The notes under the pieces are model-generated. The model searched no databases. It was not told the DNA's origin and saw only the letters and a program-made list of their open reading frames with translations. A DNA stretch of 64,000 nucleotides from Neobacillus sp. FSL H8-0543 (GTDB lineage Bacteria > Bacillota > Bacilli > Bacillales > Cytobacillaceae): contig NZ_CP151943.1 in assembly GCF_038592905.1 (NCBI RefSeq), positions 4,538,501-4,602,500 on the forward strand, given 5' to 3'. This document shows, in pieces, positions 45,745 to 54,576 of this stretch (positions are counted from its first letter, which is position 1; the number at the start of each line of letters is the position of its first letter). Made by a program: the position numbers and the translations under genes.

Positions 45745-46659
45745 TTAATTGTCAATTTCCTCTTGCTGGTTAAAGTAGGTTTGGATGTGCTGCGAGAGGT
45801 GGTTCAGGTCTTTATGCCAGAGTTCTTTTGGGTTTTGATTTAGTGTTTGTAATGCGCTTTCGATTAGGAATTGTCTTGGGTGTTTGGTATGGATGATTTC
45901 ATCCAATATGAATTCTAAAAGTTCATTGTATTTTTCTTGATCTCTTTCGTCTGACGAGCATTTTGTTATCGACGCTTTCATGGGACCAACGATTTTCAAT
46001 AGACCCTTGATCATTTCGTGATTATTCTTCCTTTGATCAGGGAGCCATTTTTCCAATAGCTCGGGCTCATGTAATTGATCTCCCATCATCGCCACGTCGT
46101 CAACCATCTTCACCAAACGTGCCACACTATAACGAACCACATCATTCACTTTTTCAACCGATTGATTAGCCAGTCTATTATATTGTAGATTATGTTGTAA
46201 GATTCCCGTAAACATGATGGCACAATCTAATAGGTATGGTTTCTTTTCCTCACCAAAGATGTCGATGAAGCGACTGAACGTCCAATTAAGCGATTTTAAT
46301 CGGCTTTGTTTAATATATTGTTTAAGGTCAACGTCATTTGAGGATATCACCTCTTCATACAAAGCAATCAGTTTGTTTCTTCTATTGGTTATCATTTGCA
46401 ATTGAATTTGCTTAGTAAAAATCTCAATATTAGATGGATCTTGACCCAGCAGCAATTCATTCCGATCTTTTTCCAGCTTCTTGTATATGGTTTTATATAT
46501 TGCAATTAGCAGTTCACTCTTGGATGAAAAATAATTATAAAAAGTTCCTTTAGAAATGCCACTGTAATCTAAGATATCCTGAATCGATGTCGCTTGAAAT
46601 CCTTTTTCAATAAATAACTGATGTGCCATTTTAATGACATGCTGTTTACGGTCCTTCAT
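45745..46659 (-). CDS. TetR-family regulator
   Basis: A 304-residue regulator, long for the family. The DNA-binding domain (about 8-55) is typical: AHQLFIEKGFQATSIQDILDYSGISKGTFYNYFSSKSEL. The large C-terminal ligand/dimer domain has no close known match. It is divergent from an MFS exporter at 46848 and probably represses it, with an AT-rich palindrome at 46691-46704 as a candidate operator. The arrangement resembles LmrA/YxaF or similar multidrug-export regulation; the inducer is unknown. Confidence 0.88.
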   Translation of the reverse strand: MKDRKQHVIKMAHQLFIEKGFQATSIQDILDYSGISKGTFYNYFSSKSELLIAIYKTIYKKLEKDRNELLLGQDPSNIEIFTKQIQLQMITNRRNKLIALYEEVISSNDVDLKQYIKQSRLKSLNWTFSRFIDIFGEEKKPYLLDCAIMFTGILQHNLQYNRLANQSVEKVNDVVRYSVARLVKMVDDVAMMGDQLHEPELLEKWLPDQRKNNHEMIKGLLKIVGPMKASITKCSSDERDQEKYNELLEFILDEIIHTKHPRQFLIESALQTLNQNPKELWHKDLNHLSQHIQTYFNQQEEIDN

Positions 46660-46690
46660 ATAATCACCTTTTATTTGAATTATACTAAGT

Positions 46691-46704
46691 GTATAAAAAT
46701 ATAC
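46691..46704. promoter_or_regulatory. Candidate TetR operator
   Basis: Palindrome GTATA-AAAA-TATAC just upstream of tetR, within the 188-bp divergent tetR/MFS gap, in AT-rich sequence. The assignment rests on position and symmetry only. Confidence 0.4.
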
Positions 46705-46847
46705 TACCTTATATAGAACATCTTTACAAACCCATTATTTGATAAGATAAATCTATTGCAAAAATTGAACTTCCATTATATTATTGTGTAAGTATGAAAT
46801 AGGGGTATAAAAAAATGTACTAACAGTTTACAAGGGGGTAACTTAAA

Positions 46848-48374
46848 ATGGAACAAAACAGAGTCGAAACAAAACGTCCCCCATACGGGATCATATCAGT
46901 CCTGATGGTAGGGGCATTCATTGCATTTTTAAATAATACTTTACTAAATATCGCCCTGCCTTCAATTATGAGCGATTTAGATGTTGATCCATCAACAGTA
47001 CAGTGGCTGACAACTGGATTCATGCTAGTAAATGGGATTCTAATTCCAGCGACTGCATTCTTAATTCAAAAATATTCAGTGAGAAACCTATTCTTGGTTG
47101 CCATGGGCTTATTTACAATCGGAACAATTTTAGCAGGATTTGCCCATTCCTTCCCGCTATTATTAGCAGGACGTATGACTCAAGCATCAGGTTCAGCAAT
47201 CATGATGCCACTCTTAATGAATGTTATGTTAGTGAGCTTCCCCATTGAAAAGAGGGGAGCAGCGATGGGTATTTTCGGTTTGATTTTAATGGGTGCGCCA
47301 GCCATTGGACCAACGCTTTCTGGCTGGATCATTGAACACTATGACTGGAGAATGCTTTTCCACTTTATCACACCTATTTCCATTGCGATTGTGTTGTTAG
47401 GCTTTTTCTTACTTAAGGATAAAAAGGGAAAAGTGGATATACGTCTCGATATTTTTTCTTTATCACTTTCAAGTATCGGCTTTGGCGGGCTGCTATACGG
47501 CTTTAGTTCTGCTGGTAAAAAAGGCTGGGATAGCCCACACGTCTATTTGACAATCATCATTGGTGTCATATCATTGGCTTGGTTTATTATCCGCCAATTG
47601 AAACAAGAAAAACCAATGCTTAACTTTAGAATTTTTCAATTTCCAATGTTTGCTTTATCATCAGTGATTTCAATGGTGTTAACGATGGCGATGTTTTCTG
47701 GTATGCTGCTACTGCCAATCTATGTTCAAACATTGCGTGGAATTTCTCCAATGGATGCAGGGTTGATGATGTTGCCAGGTGCCATTTTGATGGCGGTGAT
47801 GTCACCGATCACAGGTGTCTTGTTTGATAAGTTTGGTGGTCGTATTTTAGCAATAACGGGCCTAATTATTACAGTGGTTACAAGCTACTTTTTTAGCCAA
47901 TTATCATTTGAAACTAGTTACTTTGAACTGATCGTCTTATATACAGTACGGATGTTTGGGATGTCGATGGTTATGATGCCAGTATCTACTAATGGTCTAA
48001 ATCAATTGCCAGCTAGTTTTTATCCGCATGGTACAGCGATGAACAATACATTGCAGCAAGTATCAGGTGCGATTGGAACGGCATTATTGGTTACTATCAT
48101 GTCAAATCGTGCAGAATCAAAGGCTAAAGAACTTGGTGAGGCTGCGATGGCCAAATTAACAGAGCAGCCAACAGCAGAAGCGTTAGCACAGATACAGCAG
48201 CAGACACTTGCTCAAGCAACATTAAATGGTATTAATTTTGCATTCTTTGTATCTGTCTTTATTGCAGCAGTTGCCCTTGTTTTAGCGTTCTTTATGAAAC
48301 GTGTGAAACAAGCAGAGAGCGCACTCCCTGTTAGTAAAAAAGTTGCCAAGACAAAATTAACTGAACAGGTTTAG
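46848..48374 (+). CDS. MFS drug:H+ antiporter, DHA2 (EmrB/QacA) family
   Basis: A 508-residue exporter with 14 predicted membrane segments. DHA2 features: FLNNTLLNIALPSIMSDL in helix 1, VQWLTTGFMLVNGILIP in helix 2, LLLAGRMTQASGSAIMMPL (motif B-like RxxQ), and motif C-like GAPAIGPTLSGWI. LmrB-type multidrug (lincomycin, puromycin) pumps of Bacillus are the closest kind in pattern. Regulated most likely by the divergent TetR. Ribosome site AAGGGGG lies before the ATG. Terminator at 48383. Confidence 0.92.
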   Translation: MEQNRVETKRPPYGIISVLMVGAFIAFLNNTLLNIALPSIMSDLDVDPSTVQWLTTGFMLVNGILIPATAFLIQKYSVRNLFLVAMGLFTIGTILAGFAHSFPLLLAGRMTQASGSAIMMPLLMNVMLVSFPIEKRGAAMGIFGLILMGAPAIGPTLSGWIIEHYDWRMLFHFITPISIAIVLLGFFLLKDKKGKVDIRLDIFSLSLSSIGFGGLLYGFSSAGKKGWDSPHVYLTIIIGVISLAWFIIRQLKQEKPMLNFRIFQFPMFALSSVISMVLTMAMFSGMLLLPIYVQTLRGISPMDAGLMMLPGAILMAVMSPITGVLFDKFGGRILAITGLIITVVTSYFFSQLSFETSYFELIVLYTVRMFGMSMVMMPVSTNGLNQLPASFYPHGTAMNNTLQQVSGAIGTALLVTIMSNRAESKAKELGEAAMAKLTEQPTAEALAQIQQQTLAQATLNGINFAFFVSVFIAAVALVLAFFMKRVKQAESALPVSKKVAKTKLTEQV

Positions 48375-48382
48375 TATGTTGG

Positions 48383-48414
48383 AAAAGGCAGTCTATACTC
48401 TTAGACTGCCTTTT
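48383..48414 (+). terminator. Terminator after the MFS gene
   Basis: Stem AAAAGGCAGTCTA/TAGACTGCCTTTT with a 6-nt loop. Confidence 0.85.
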
Positions 48415-48576
48415 GGTGTTTTATGGGGGTATAGAAAGGATTGAGTGGTAGGAAAGTGAAGTGCTAGCAAATTGATAGCGGGCGATAGCTTGTTGATATT
48501 GCAGAGGATGGTTGCTTTTTTAGGAAAAAACACGCAATATTAATATCGAAATCATGTCATAGGAGGATTTGTCATA

Positions 48577-49056
48577 ATGGAAGAAACAAATTCAAGTATT
48601 CAATTTGCCGATGCCTATATTGAACGCTGCAGCAAAGAAACAGAAACGATGATAGCAAATGAAACAGCCGCATTTTTAACTCAGCCGCTTGTTTATTTAA
48701 AAGAACACAAGAATGAATTTATATATTTAGAGTCCAATTCTTTGGAACAGATTCGGGTCGATGCTGTCTCGTTAGAAGCGGATGATGTCTTTGGTACATA
48801 TGATGTGATGTTAGGCTTGAAGCTACAAAAGAAGTTTGAAAAAGTGTTAAAAGAGAAGCTCGATTCAAGTTTACTTGGTGACGGAGCTAAATTCGATTTA
48901 ATCTTCAGCCAGGATGATGGATTATGGAATTTGAATTTTGCCTTAGACTATGTCAGCGGATTTCAAGAAAATATGTCACTTGGTGAGGCATTTCAATTAA
49001 TTTATCAATTTTTATCTCAGCTAGTCGAAGCAGTAAGAACCCTAACCAGCCATTAG
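48577..49056 (+). CDS. Hypothetical 159-residue acidic protein
   Basis: Ribosome site AGGAGG 9 nt before ATG 48577. Soluble and acidic, with one Cys near residue 18. Predicted alpha/beta character (GTYDVMLGLKLQKKFEKVLKEKL, then LIFSQDDGLWNLNFALDYV) and an amphipathic C-terminal helix (LGEAFQLIYQFLSQLVEAV). I do not recognise a family. It is monocistronic and convergent with a phosphoesterase gene, sharing a terminator. Confidence 0.65.
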   Translation: MEETNSSIQFADAYIERCSKETETMIANETAAFLTQPLVYLKEHKNEFIYLESNSLEQIRVDAVSLEADDVFGTYDVMLGLKLQKKFEKVLKEKLDSSLLGDGAKFDLIFSQDDGLWNLNFALDYVSGFQENMSLGEAFQLIYQFLSQLVEAVRTLTSH

Positions 49057-49073
49057 TGCTGATTAGGGTTTTT
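49038..49073. terminator. Bidirectional terminator overlapping two gene ends
   Basis: Stem AACCCTAA/TTAGGGTT, extended internally by CAGC/GCTG, then TTTTTGG on the plus strand. It overlaps the last codons of both convergent genes. Confidence 0.75.
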
Positions 49074-50028
49074 GGATAGGAATGATCACTTTCTTAATCA
49101 ACGTTTGGTTACTAAATTCTCTCGCTTTTAATTCTACTTTATCCTCAAAGACATTTACCACATAACCCTGTGATTGAATTTGATTTTCACCACTTTCAAA
49201 TGTATATGTATAGGCAACAGAGCTTGTATTCACCATTGTAATACCGTCCTGGATGATATTGTTCGTGTGGTTCAAAGGGTTATGAGAATGCCCGCTAAAA
49301 AAAATGATCTGAGGATATTTTTTTAGTAATGTTAAGAGCATTGGGTCCTTTTGCCCAGTGCCTAATTTGCTCCCATAAACGGTATCTATGATCGGCTGGT
49401 GAAGAAAGACAAAAATCGGTTTGTCGCTGCTTGCTTTGATGGCTAATGTTTTCTCCAGCCAATCCAATTGTTCATCTGATATAAAAGCTGAATTAATAAA
49501 AGCTGAGTTTGACGATGATTCTGACATCGTTTTTGGGGATTTTTCGCTTGCAATCGCAATAAAGTGATAACCTTTAATCCATTTATCATAATATAGGTTT
49601 GGTACATTCATTTTATCGATAAATCGCTTAGCTATTTGAGCATCTGTTACAGTATGTTTAGGGTATTTATAGCTCTCATACCAATCGTGGTTTCCTATGA
49701 CGGGAAAAAGGGTGATTTTTGATTTTCCGTATTCGGAAAGAATTTCATTGAATAAATCATATTCTGAGGACAAACCCTTATTTGTTAAATCACCAACTAC
49801 TGCTAATAATTCATAGTCAGGGGCAATTGCGGATAAATCTTTCAAGGCATTTTTAAACTTTGTATTATATGTTAGCTTCTTAGGACTGATGTGTGTATCA
49901 CTAATAACCGCGAACACTAATTTGGGTCCAGTTGCAGGTATTTGAACATTCGCCAATACTAGATGAGGCATAAAAACTGACACACATTGAAAAGTGATAA
50001 CCAAAGTAATAAATAGTTTTACCACCAT
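49063..50028 (-). CDS. Secreted metallophosphoesterase
   Basis: A 321-residue exported phosphoesterase. An N-terminal hydrophobic signal (about 3-28, VVKLFITLVITFQCVSVFMP) precedes the catalytic domain with the dimetal motifs FAVISDTHISPK, VVGDLTNKG, PVIGNHDWYESY, FLHQPI and FFSGHSHNP. A C-terminal beta portion follows. ATG 50028 was chosen because GAGGTT lies 8 nt upstream and the signal then begins near the N-terminus; a longer frame reaches back to 50124. It acts outside the membrane on an unknown phosphoester. No anchor motif beyond the signal is seen. Confidence 0.82.
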   Translation of the reverse strand: MVVKLFITLVITFQCVSVFMPHLVLANVQIPATGPKLVFAVISDTHISPKKLTYNTKFKNALKDLSAIAPDYELLAVVGDLTNKGLSSEYDLFNEILSEYGKSKITLFPVIGNHDWYESYKYPKHTVTDAQIAKRFIDKMNVPNLYYDKWIKGYHFIAIASEKSPKTMSESSSNSAFINSAFISDEQLDWLEKTLAIKASSDKPIFVFLHQPIIDTVYGSKLGTGQKDPMLLTLLKKYPQIIFFSGHSHNPLNHTNNIIQDGITMVNTSSVAYTYTFESGENQIQSQGYVVNVFEDKVELKAREFSNQTLIKKVIIPIQKP

Positions 50029-50227
50029 AAGATTTAACCTCACTTCATTTGGTAATTTTAGTATGCACAGATTGATAGAAACCTTGCAAAAAATTATTTT
50101 GTGAAAAATAAGAAAAGTTGACACAGATTATTAGAGTAAAAAACTGAAGGCTAGACAACAAAAGCGGTGTTTCTTAGCTTTTTTTTTTTCGGTTAATACG
50201 GTCAATTCGAATAATATTCTATTCCAT

Positions 50228-50254
50228 TTGACATTATACCTTCAAGGGTATAAT
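50228..50254 (+). promoter_or_regulatory. cstR promoter with embedded operator
   Basis: TTGACA (50228-50233) and TATAAT (50249-50254) with a short 15-nt spacer. The inverted repeat ATTATACC (50233-50240), 6 nt, GGTATAAT (50247-50254) fills the spacer and -10. Ideally placed for autorepression by the CstR protein. Confidence 0.78.
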
Positions 50255-50298
50255 ATATTGCGTAACATTAACGAAAACGACTGGATAGGAGCGTACCT

Positions 50299-50559
50299 AT
50301 GGAATATAATGATCAAATTAAAAATAGAGTAAAACGAATGGAAGGCCAATTAAGAGGCATAAATAAGATGATGGAAGAGAACAAGGATTGTAAAGAAGTA
50401 ATTACCCAATTGTCTGCTGTCAGGTCTGCTGTAGACAGAACTATAGGTGTAATCGTAAGCTCGAATTTAGTTGATTGTGTGCTAGAAGCTGAAAAGAACG
50501 GTGAAAAGACTGATGAATTAATTCAACAGGCTGTAAATTTGCTTGTTAAAAGCAGATAA
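50299..50559 (+). CDS. cstR: CsoR/CstR-family (DUF156) persulfide-sensing repressor
   Basis: An 86-residue all-helical DUF156 repressor. Two cysteines are at residues 31 (ENKDCKEV) and 60 (NLVDCVLE), as in CstR of Staphylococcus aureus. The copper-ligand His of CsoR is replaced by Asn56, so copper sensing is unlikely. The end ELIQQAVNLLVKSR also follows the CstR pattern. Family knowledge: CstR cysteines react with persulfides or sulfite to derepress sulfide-detoxification genes. No such target gene is adjacent; only its own palindromic promoter and a second similar palindrome downstream (50601) are seen. Confidence 0.85.
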   Translation: MEYNDQIKNRVKRMEGQLRGINKMMEENKDCKEVITQLSAVRSAVDRTIGVIVSSNLVDCVLEAEKNGEKTDELIQQAVNLLVKSR

Positions 50560-50600
50560 AAAACTTGTATCTTATTGTTAACACTTTTTTTATTTATAAA

Positions 50601-50620
50601 ATTATACTTGCAGGTGTAAT
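50601..50620. promoter_or_regulatory. Second CstR-like operator palindrome
   Basis: ATTATAC, 6 nt, GTGTAAT, close in sequence and spacing to the operator upstream of cstR. It sits just after the cstR stop and before a terminator, with no gene start immediately after it. It may be the relic of a lost target promoter. Confidence 0.5.
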
Positions 50621-50628
50621 TTAAAAAC

Positions 50629-50664
50629 AAGAGGCGAACAGATACATTCACTGTTCGTCTTTTA
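50629..50664 (+). terminator. Terminator downstream of cstR
   Basis: Stem AGGCGAACAG/CTGTTCGTCT (one G-U pair), followed by TTT. Confidence 0.75.
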
Positions 50665-50758
50665 ATATGTTTTTTACATTGTGTTTTGAATGAAGTACAA
50701 TTTATTCAAAAGGAGTTTCACAATTTACTCCTGAGCAAAGTAGCATGAAAGGACTTAG

Positions 50759-51922
50759 ATGATGACATTTTTAGAAAAAATTAAACCGCACTTAATTAGC
50801 AATGATCCGTTAATTCAAGAAATAGTGCTTCATGCCCTACACGATTTTCCAAACGTACCAGAAGAATGGACGAATGTATTATTGAAAGAGGCATTTATTA
50901 ACGATGATAAACTGTCCTCGATTTTAATTTATATAGAAAATCAGCCCATTAATGAAGAGGCAGTCAATATTCTAATTGAAAATATCCCAAGGATGGATCA
51001 GTCAAAGGCCCATTTAGCCTTAAACTTGATAGACCATATTGAACCAAAACTGGCTCTGAAATATAAAGAGCAATTAGAAAAATATATTCATAAAGACATG
51101 TGGTCGTTTTTTGAGCTAATTGTAAATGGTACAGAAGAAGAGGTATATACAAAGTATGGTGAAATTTTGAATACCCTTGATCGGGCGAAATCTCACCCGC
51201 ATGATGTATATTTGAAAGCGAAGAAATTGGCAGCCTGCATTGTGAAAAAGGGTTGGGTTACAGAAGAAGAAATAGATTTGTTGGTTGAAGAGGAATTAAA
51301 GGAAAAATGGATTTCTTATAACGGCACCCTAACTATTTATATGATTGGTTTACTTGGACTGGACAAGCATATAGCTTTACTTGCAAGCTTGTTAGACCGT
51401 GATGACGACATCATGCTTGAGGAAGTTTCAGTTGCCTTAATTGGTTTTCAATCAGATGAAGTAGTAAAAGCGGTCGAGCCATACCTAAAGAAAGAAGAAT
51501 CAATCATTTATGCCAGTTCGGTTGTTGAAAACATTAAATCTGACCTTGCAGTTCAGGTTCTAAGTGATGCCTACCGACGGGCCAGAGAATTGCAAGATCA
51601 AGATTTACTAATTGAAGCACTTTGTCATCAGTTGTCTGAAAAGGCACTTCCTTTAATAAGCAAACATATGACAAATGAGTATGTTTCAAGCATGGTTGAA
51701 GTTGAACAAGTGGTTTATAGTTACTATTCTATTTTAGGTTTGGATCATCCTGAACTAGAGGAGTGGAGACAAGCTGCACTAGAAAGCGAGATCGAATATA
51801 GAAATGCAAGTGAGCAGGGGAGGGTTGTTCCAAACATTCCTGTTCAAAGGGAAAAAGTAGGTCGAAATGATCCTTGTCCATGTGGAAGCGGGAAAAAGTA
51901 TAAAAAGTGCTGTGGAAAGTAA
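50759..51922 (+). CDS. SEC-C motif protein with helical-repeat body
   Basis: A 387-residue protein ending in a SEC-C zinc motif ([17 protein letters not shown]; Cys-x-Cys-x8-Cys-Cys) at about 370-386, the same module as at the SecA C-terminus. The rest is helical with regularly spaced Leu/Ala/Glu helices suggesting HEAT-like repeats (DUF1186-like). The SEC-C module usually binds zinc and ribosome or SecB-like partners; the function of this protein type is unknown. ATG 50759 or the adjacent ATG 50762 is possible; AAAGGA precedes them. Confidence 0.8.
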   Translation: MMTFLEKIKPHLISNDPLIQEIVLHALHDFPNVPEEWTNVLLKEAFINDDKLSSILIYIENQPINEEAVNILIENIPRMDQSKAHLALNLIDHIEPKLALKYKEQLEKYIHKDMWSFFELIVNGTEEEVYTKYGEILNTLDRAKSHPHDVYLKAKKLAACIVKKGWVTEEEIDLLVEEELKEKWISYNGTLTIYMIGLLGLDKHIALLASLLDRDDDIMLEEVSVALIGFQSDEVVKAVEPYLKKEESIIYASSVVENIKSDLAVQVLSDAYRRARELQDQDLLIEALCHQLSEKALPLISKHMTNEYVSSMVEVEQVVYSYYSILGLDHPELEEWRQAALESEIEYRNASEQGRVVPNIPVQREKVGRNDPCPCGSGKKYKKCCGK

Positions 51923-51925
51923 AGG

Positions 51926-51953
51926 GGTGGACGGTGCAAAGTCACTGTCCACC
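51926..51953. repeat. Small GTGGAC repeat, divergent copy 3
   Basis: Hairpin GGTGGACGGTG/CACTGTCCACC, matching the GTGGACAGTGTCCAC module at 5981-5993 and 45684-45697 but with a broken centre. Lies between the SEC-C and CPBP genes. Confidence 0.5.
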
Positions 51954-51967
51954 TAAGAGGTGATTAT

Positions 51968-52645
51968 TTGAACAAAAGTTTAATAATTATTAGCATTTCA
52001 TTTATTTCTTGCCTAGTTTTGTATGGTGTAGAGCAAATATTAATGGCTGATTATTTTATTAAAACGGGAACAAAAATTGTTTTATTTGTTGGTATACCAT
52101 TGCTCTATTTTTTCATTCTCCGACGTTCGATTAAAGAAAATTTATTTAATTTTGCATTAACTAATAAAAAGGATTTAAAATTATCTATTGGTTTCGGTTT
52201 ACTGGCTTTTTCGATCATATTCATTGCCTTTTGGATTTTACAAGATTTCATAGATTTAAAATCTATTTCAAGCGAATTGCAAGAAAAATCTAACATCACT
52301 CCCTCTATCTTTCTCTTTGTTGCCTTGTATGTAACATTCGGAAATTCCTTTTTAGAAGAGTTTTTCTTTCGGGGATTTATATTTGTAGGTTTATACAAAC
52401 AAGGGATGAAAAAAACAGCCTATATATTTTCATCTTTGCTGTTTTCCGTTTACCATATGGCTATTTTTGTGACTTGGTTTGAATTTCAAATTTTATTACT
52501 CGCTTTGCTTGGACTATTTGTCGTAGGTTTTCTATTTAATTGGTTGAACAGAAATTCTAATAGTTTTATAAACTCTTGGATCGTTCATCTTTTTGCAGAT
52601 ATCGCAATTATCATAATCGGTTTTAGAATGTTTGGGATGATTTAA
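51968..52645 (+). CDS. CPBP-family intramembrane protease
   Basis: A 225-residue membrane protein with about seven hydrophobic segments and the CPBP (CAAX/Abi) signature: EEFFFRGF with Glu130-Glu131 and Arg, then SLLFSVYHMAIF with the second-motif His, and a late NSWIVHLFAD. Members cleave prenylated or small bacteriocin-type precursors or have no known substrate. TTG start after GAGGTGA. No peptide gene is adjacent. The 52-bp repeat array begins 75 bp downstream. Confidence 0.88.
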   Translation: MNKSLIIISISFISCLVLYGVEQILMADYFIKTGTKIVLFVGIPLLYFFILRRSIKENLFNFALTNKKDLKLSIGFGLLAFSIIFIAFWILQDFIDLKSISSELQEKSNITPSIFLFVALYVTFGNSFLEEFFFRGFIFVGLYKQGMKKTAYIFSSLLFSVYHMAIFVTWFEFQILLLALLGLFVVGFLFNWLNRNSNSFINSWIVHLFADIAIIIIGFRMFGMI

Positions 52646-52720
52646 AAGTAAGGGTCACCTTGTGGAAAGAGTTTCTCAATTCCGCATATGTGAAAGGCGG
52701 AGATGTATTTCTTTTAAAGG

Positions 52721-53447
52721 GATGAAGGCCAACTCCGGATGAGGAAACACTGGAGATGTCCTTCATGAGAGTGATGAAGGACAACCCGGCCGGGAAAAAT
52801 GCAGGAGATGCCCTTCATGAGAGTAATGAAGGCCAACTCGGCCGGGAAAAACGCAGGAGATGCCCTCATGAGAGTGATGAAGGCCAACTCGGCCGGGAAA
52901 AACGCAGGAGATGTCCTTCATGAGAGTGATGAAGGACAACTCGGCGTGAGTATACGCAGGAGATGTCCTTCATGAGAGTGATGAAGGCCAACTCCGGATG
53001 AGGAAACACTAGAGATGTCCTTCATGAGAGTGATGAAGGCCAACTCCGGATGAGGAAACACTAGAGATGTCCTTCATGAGAGTGATGAAGGACATCTCGG
53101 CCGGGAAAAACGCAGGAGATGTCCTTCATGAGAGTGATGAAGGCCAACTCCGGATGAGGAAACACTGGAGATGTCCTTCATGAGAGTGATGAAGGCCAAC
53201 TCGGCCGGGAAAAATGCAGGAGATGTCCTTCATGAGAGTAATGAAGGACAACTCAGCATGAGTATACGCTAGAGATGTCCTTCATAAGAGTGATGAAGGC
53301 CAACTCCGGATGAGGAAACGCAGGAGATGTCCTTCATGAGAGTGATGAAGGCCAACTCCGGATGAGGAAACACTGGAGATGTCCTTCATGAGAGTGATGA
53401 AGGACAACTCGGCATGAGAAAACTCAGAAATTATCCTTCATGAGAGT
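52721..53447. repeat. Tandem minisatellite: 14 units of 52 bp, each a hairpin
   Basis: Units start at 52721, 52773, 52825, 52876, 52928, 52980, 53032, 53084, 53136, 53188, 53240, 53292, 53344 and 53396; all are 52 bp except the third (51). Each has the arm ATGAAGG(A/C)CA and, near its end, the matching TGTCCTTCAT, then GAGAGT. The centres come in three kinds, recognised by CTCCGGATGAGG, CTCGGCCGGGAA and CTCGGCGTGAGTAT, in mixed order. A 52-bp unit is not a codon multiple, so no protein repeat is encoded. There are no unique spacers as in CRISPR. The last unit is the most diverged. Confidence 0.92.
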
Positions 53448-53466
53448 AAATCGTCATAATAATTTT

Positions 53467-54371
53467 TTAGACATAATAAGACCATTGATGATTTCCTACA
53501 ATTTTATAGTTTTTCCCCAAAATCCTCCTTATCCTCTTTTTTGAATCAATAATCCCGCACCATTCATGAATTTCATTTGTCGTAATTTTCCGCTCTGGAA
53601 ATAAAAATTTAAGTTCCTCCACACTGCGAATGACCGTTGATGAAACCGATTCTATACACCCACATTGATTGCAAATTACTGAATAATCTATCACCTTTAA
53701 AGAAAATGACCGGCATTTTTTGCAATTCATCTCTTTTTTAAGTTGATCATATTCATATGGAGGTATTTGAGTATATGGTGATTTAGGAATATGCAAAGAT
53801 ATTAATTGGTTCGCTAAATTATTGTGAACCTCTGAAAGCGTTGAATGTTGGTTATTTAATTTTTTCATAAAGCGATTGAGCTGTGTTGGAAGTACGAAAG
53901 GTAGGTTTTTGGAGCTTGAAATAAGGTAAACTCGGGGTTAATGAAAATAACATTTGCTACAATTGGTAAATTACATCCGAGTTCTCGAATTAACTGCCGA
54001 AGTAAGGAATTACTCCGTTTAATTTGGTCCAATGGATTCTTTATTTCCTTTCCTATGTAGGTATTGAAACTGTCTGAGTCATAACAATACTCACCTTCAA
54101 AATTTTTCACCTCAAAAAGGTATATGGTTTCTTGGAAAATTATTGTTGTATCAATTTGAAAGATTGTGTTGTTACTCTCTAGCAACAAATCATTTAAGAT
54201 ATGGCATTCAGGTTGAAGTTTTTCTGTCAATAAATCAAATTGAACTTCACCTGCAAATCCTTTTTCGAGACCTAAATAATAAGTATATTTATCCTCTGAT
54301 AAATCCATTCGGGTGTTTATAATTCTAAGCGTCTTTAATTCATCTGATTCCGTTCGATCCTTAAATGGCAT
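53467..54371 (-). pseudogene. NERD-domain protein gene, one frameshift
   Basis: Two consecutive frames together make one ~300-residue NERD (nuclease-related domain) protein. The N-terminal part, from ATG 54371 (ribosome site AAGGAAG), holds the NERD core: EGEVQFD-like GFAGEVQFDLL, FQIDTTIIF and YLFEVKNFEGEY. It stops at about 53865. The C-terminal part holds a zinc-ribbon (CKKC, CNQCGC) and SVEELKFLFPERKITTNEI. Shifting frame in the A5 tract (T run 53906-53910 on the plus strand) restores LPFVLPTQLNRFMKK, joining both halves. One base has therefore been lost there, or the base count is a sequencing error. The domain is linked to DNA processing; this allele is probably inactive. Confidence 0.8.
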
Positions 54372-54491
54372 GTTCCACTTCCTTTTTAAATTATTCAAGT
54401 CAATTTAATTTTATAAAAAAAAGCGATGATTTTGCTAAAAGAATATGAATCCTTTGTTAACAATAAGGAGAAAATTGCCAAGCTTGTTTTC

Positions 54492-54520
54492 TTGACTAAT
54501 CTATTATATTAAGATATTAT
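54492..54520 (+). promoter_or_regulatory. Likely sigma-A promoter of the azoreductase gene
   Basis: TTGACT (54492-54497), 17-nt spacer, TATTAT (54515-54520), about 57 bp before the ATG. The leader also has the tandem ATTAAAGATA/ATTAAAGGAG repeat. Confidence 0.6.
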
Positions 54521-54576
54521 TAATTCGAGACATTGGAATTAAAGATAATTAAAGATAATTAAAGGAGATTTTATTA

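Noticed and set aside
50299..50559. Copper sensor CsoR
   Set aside because: The His of the copper site is replaced by Asn56, and the Cys31/Cys60 pattern fits CstR instead; no copper exporter is nearby.
52721..53447. CRISPR array
   Set aside because: Units follow each other with no unique spacers, the variable centre is only three recurring types, and no cas genes are in the window.
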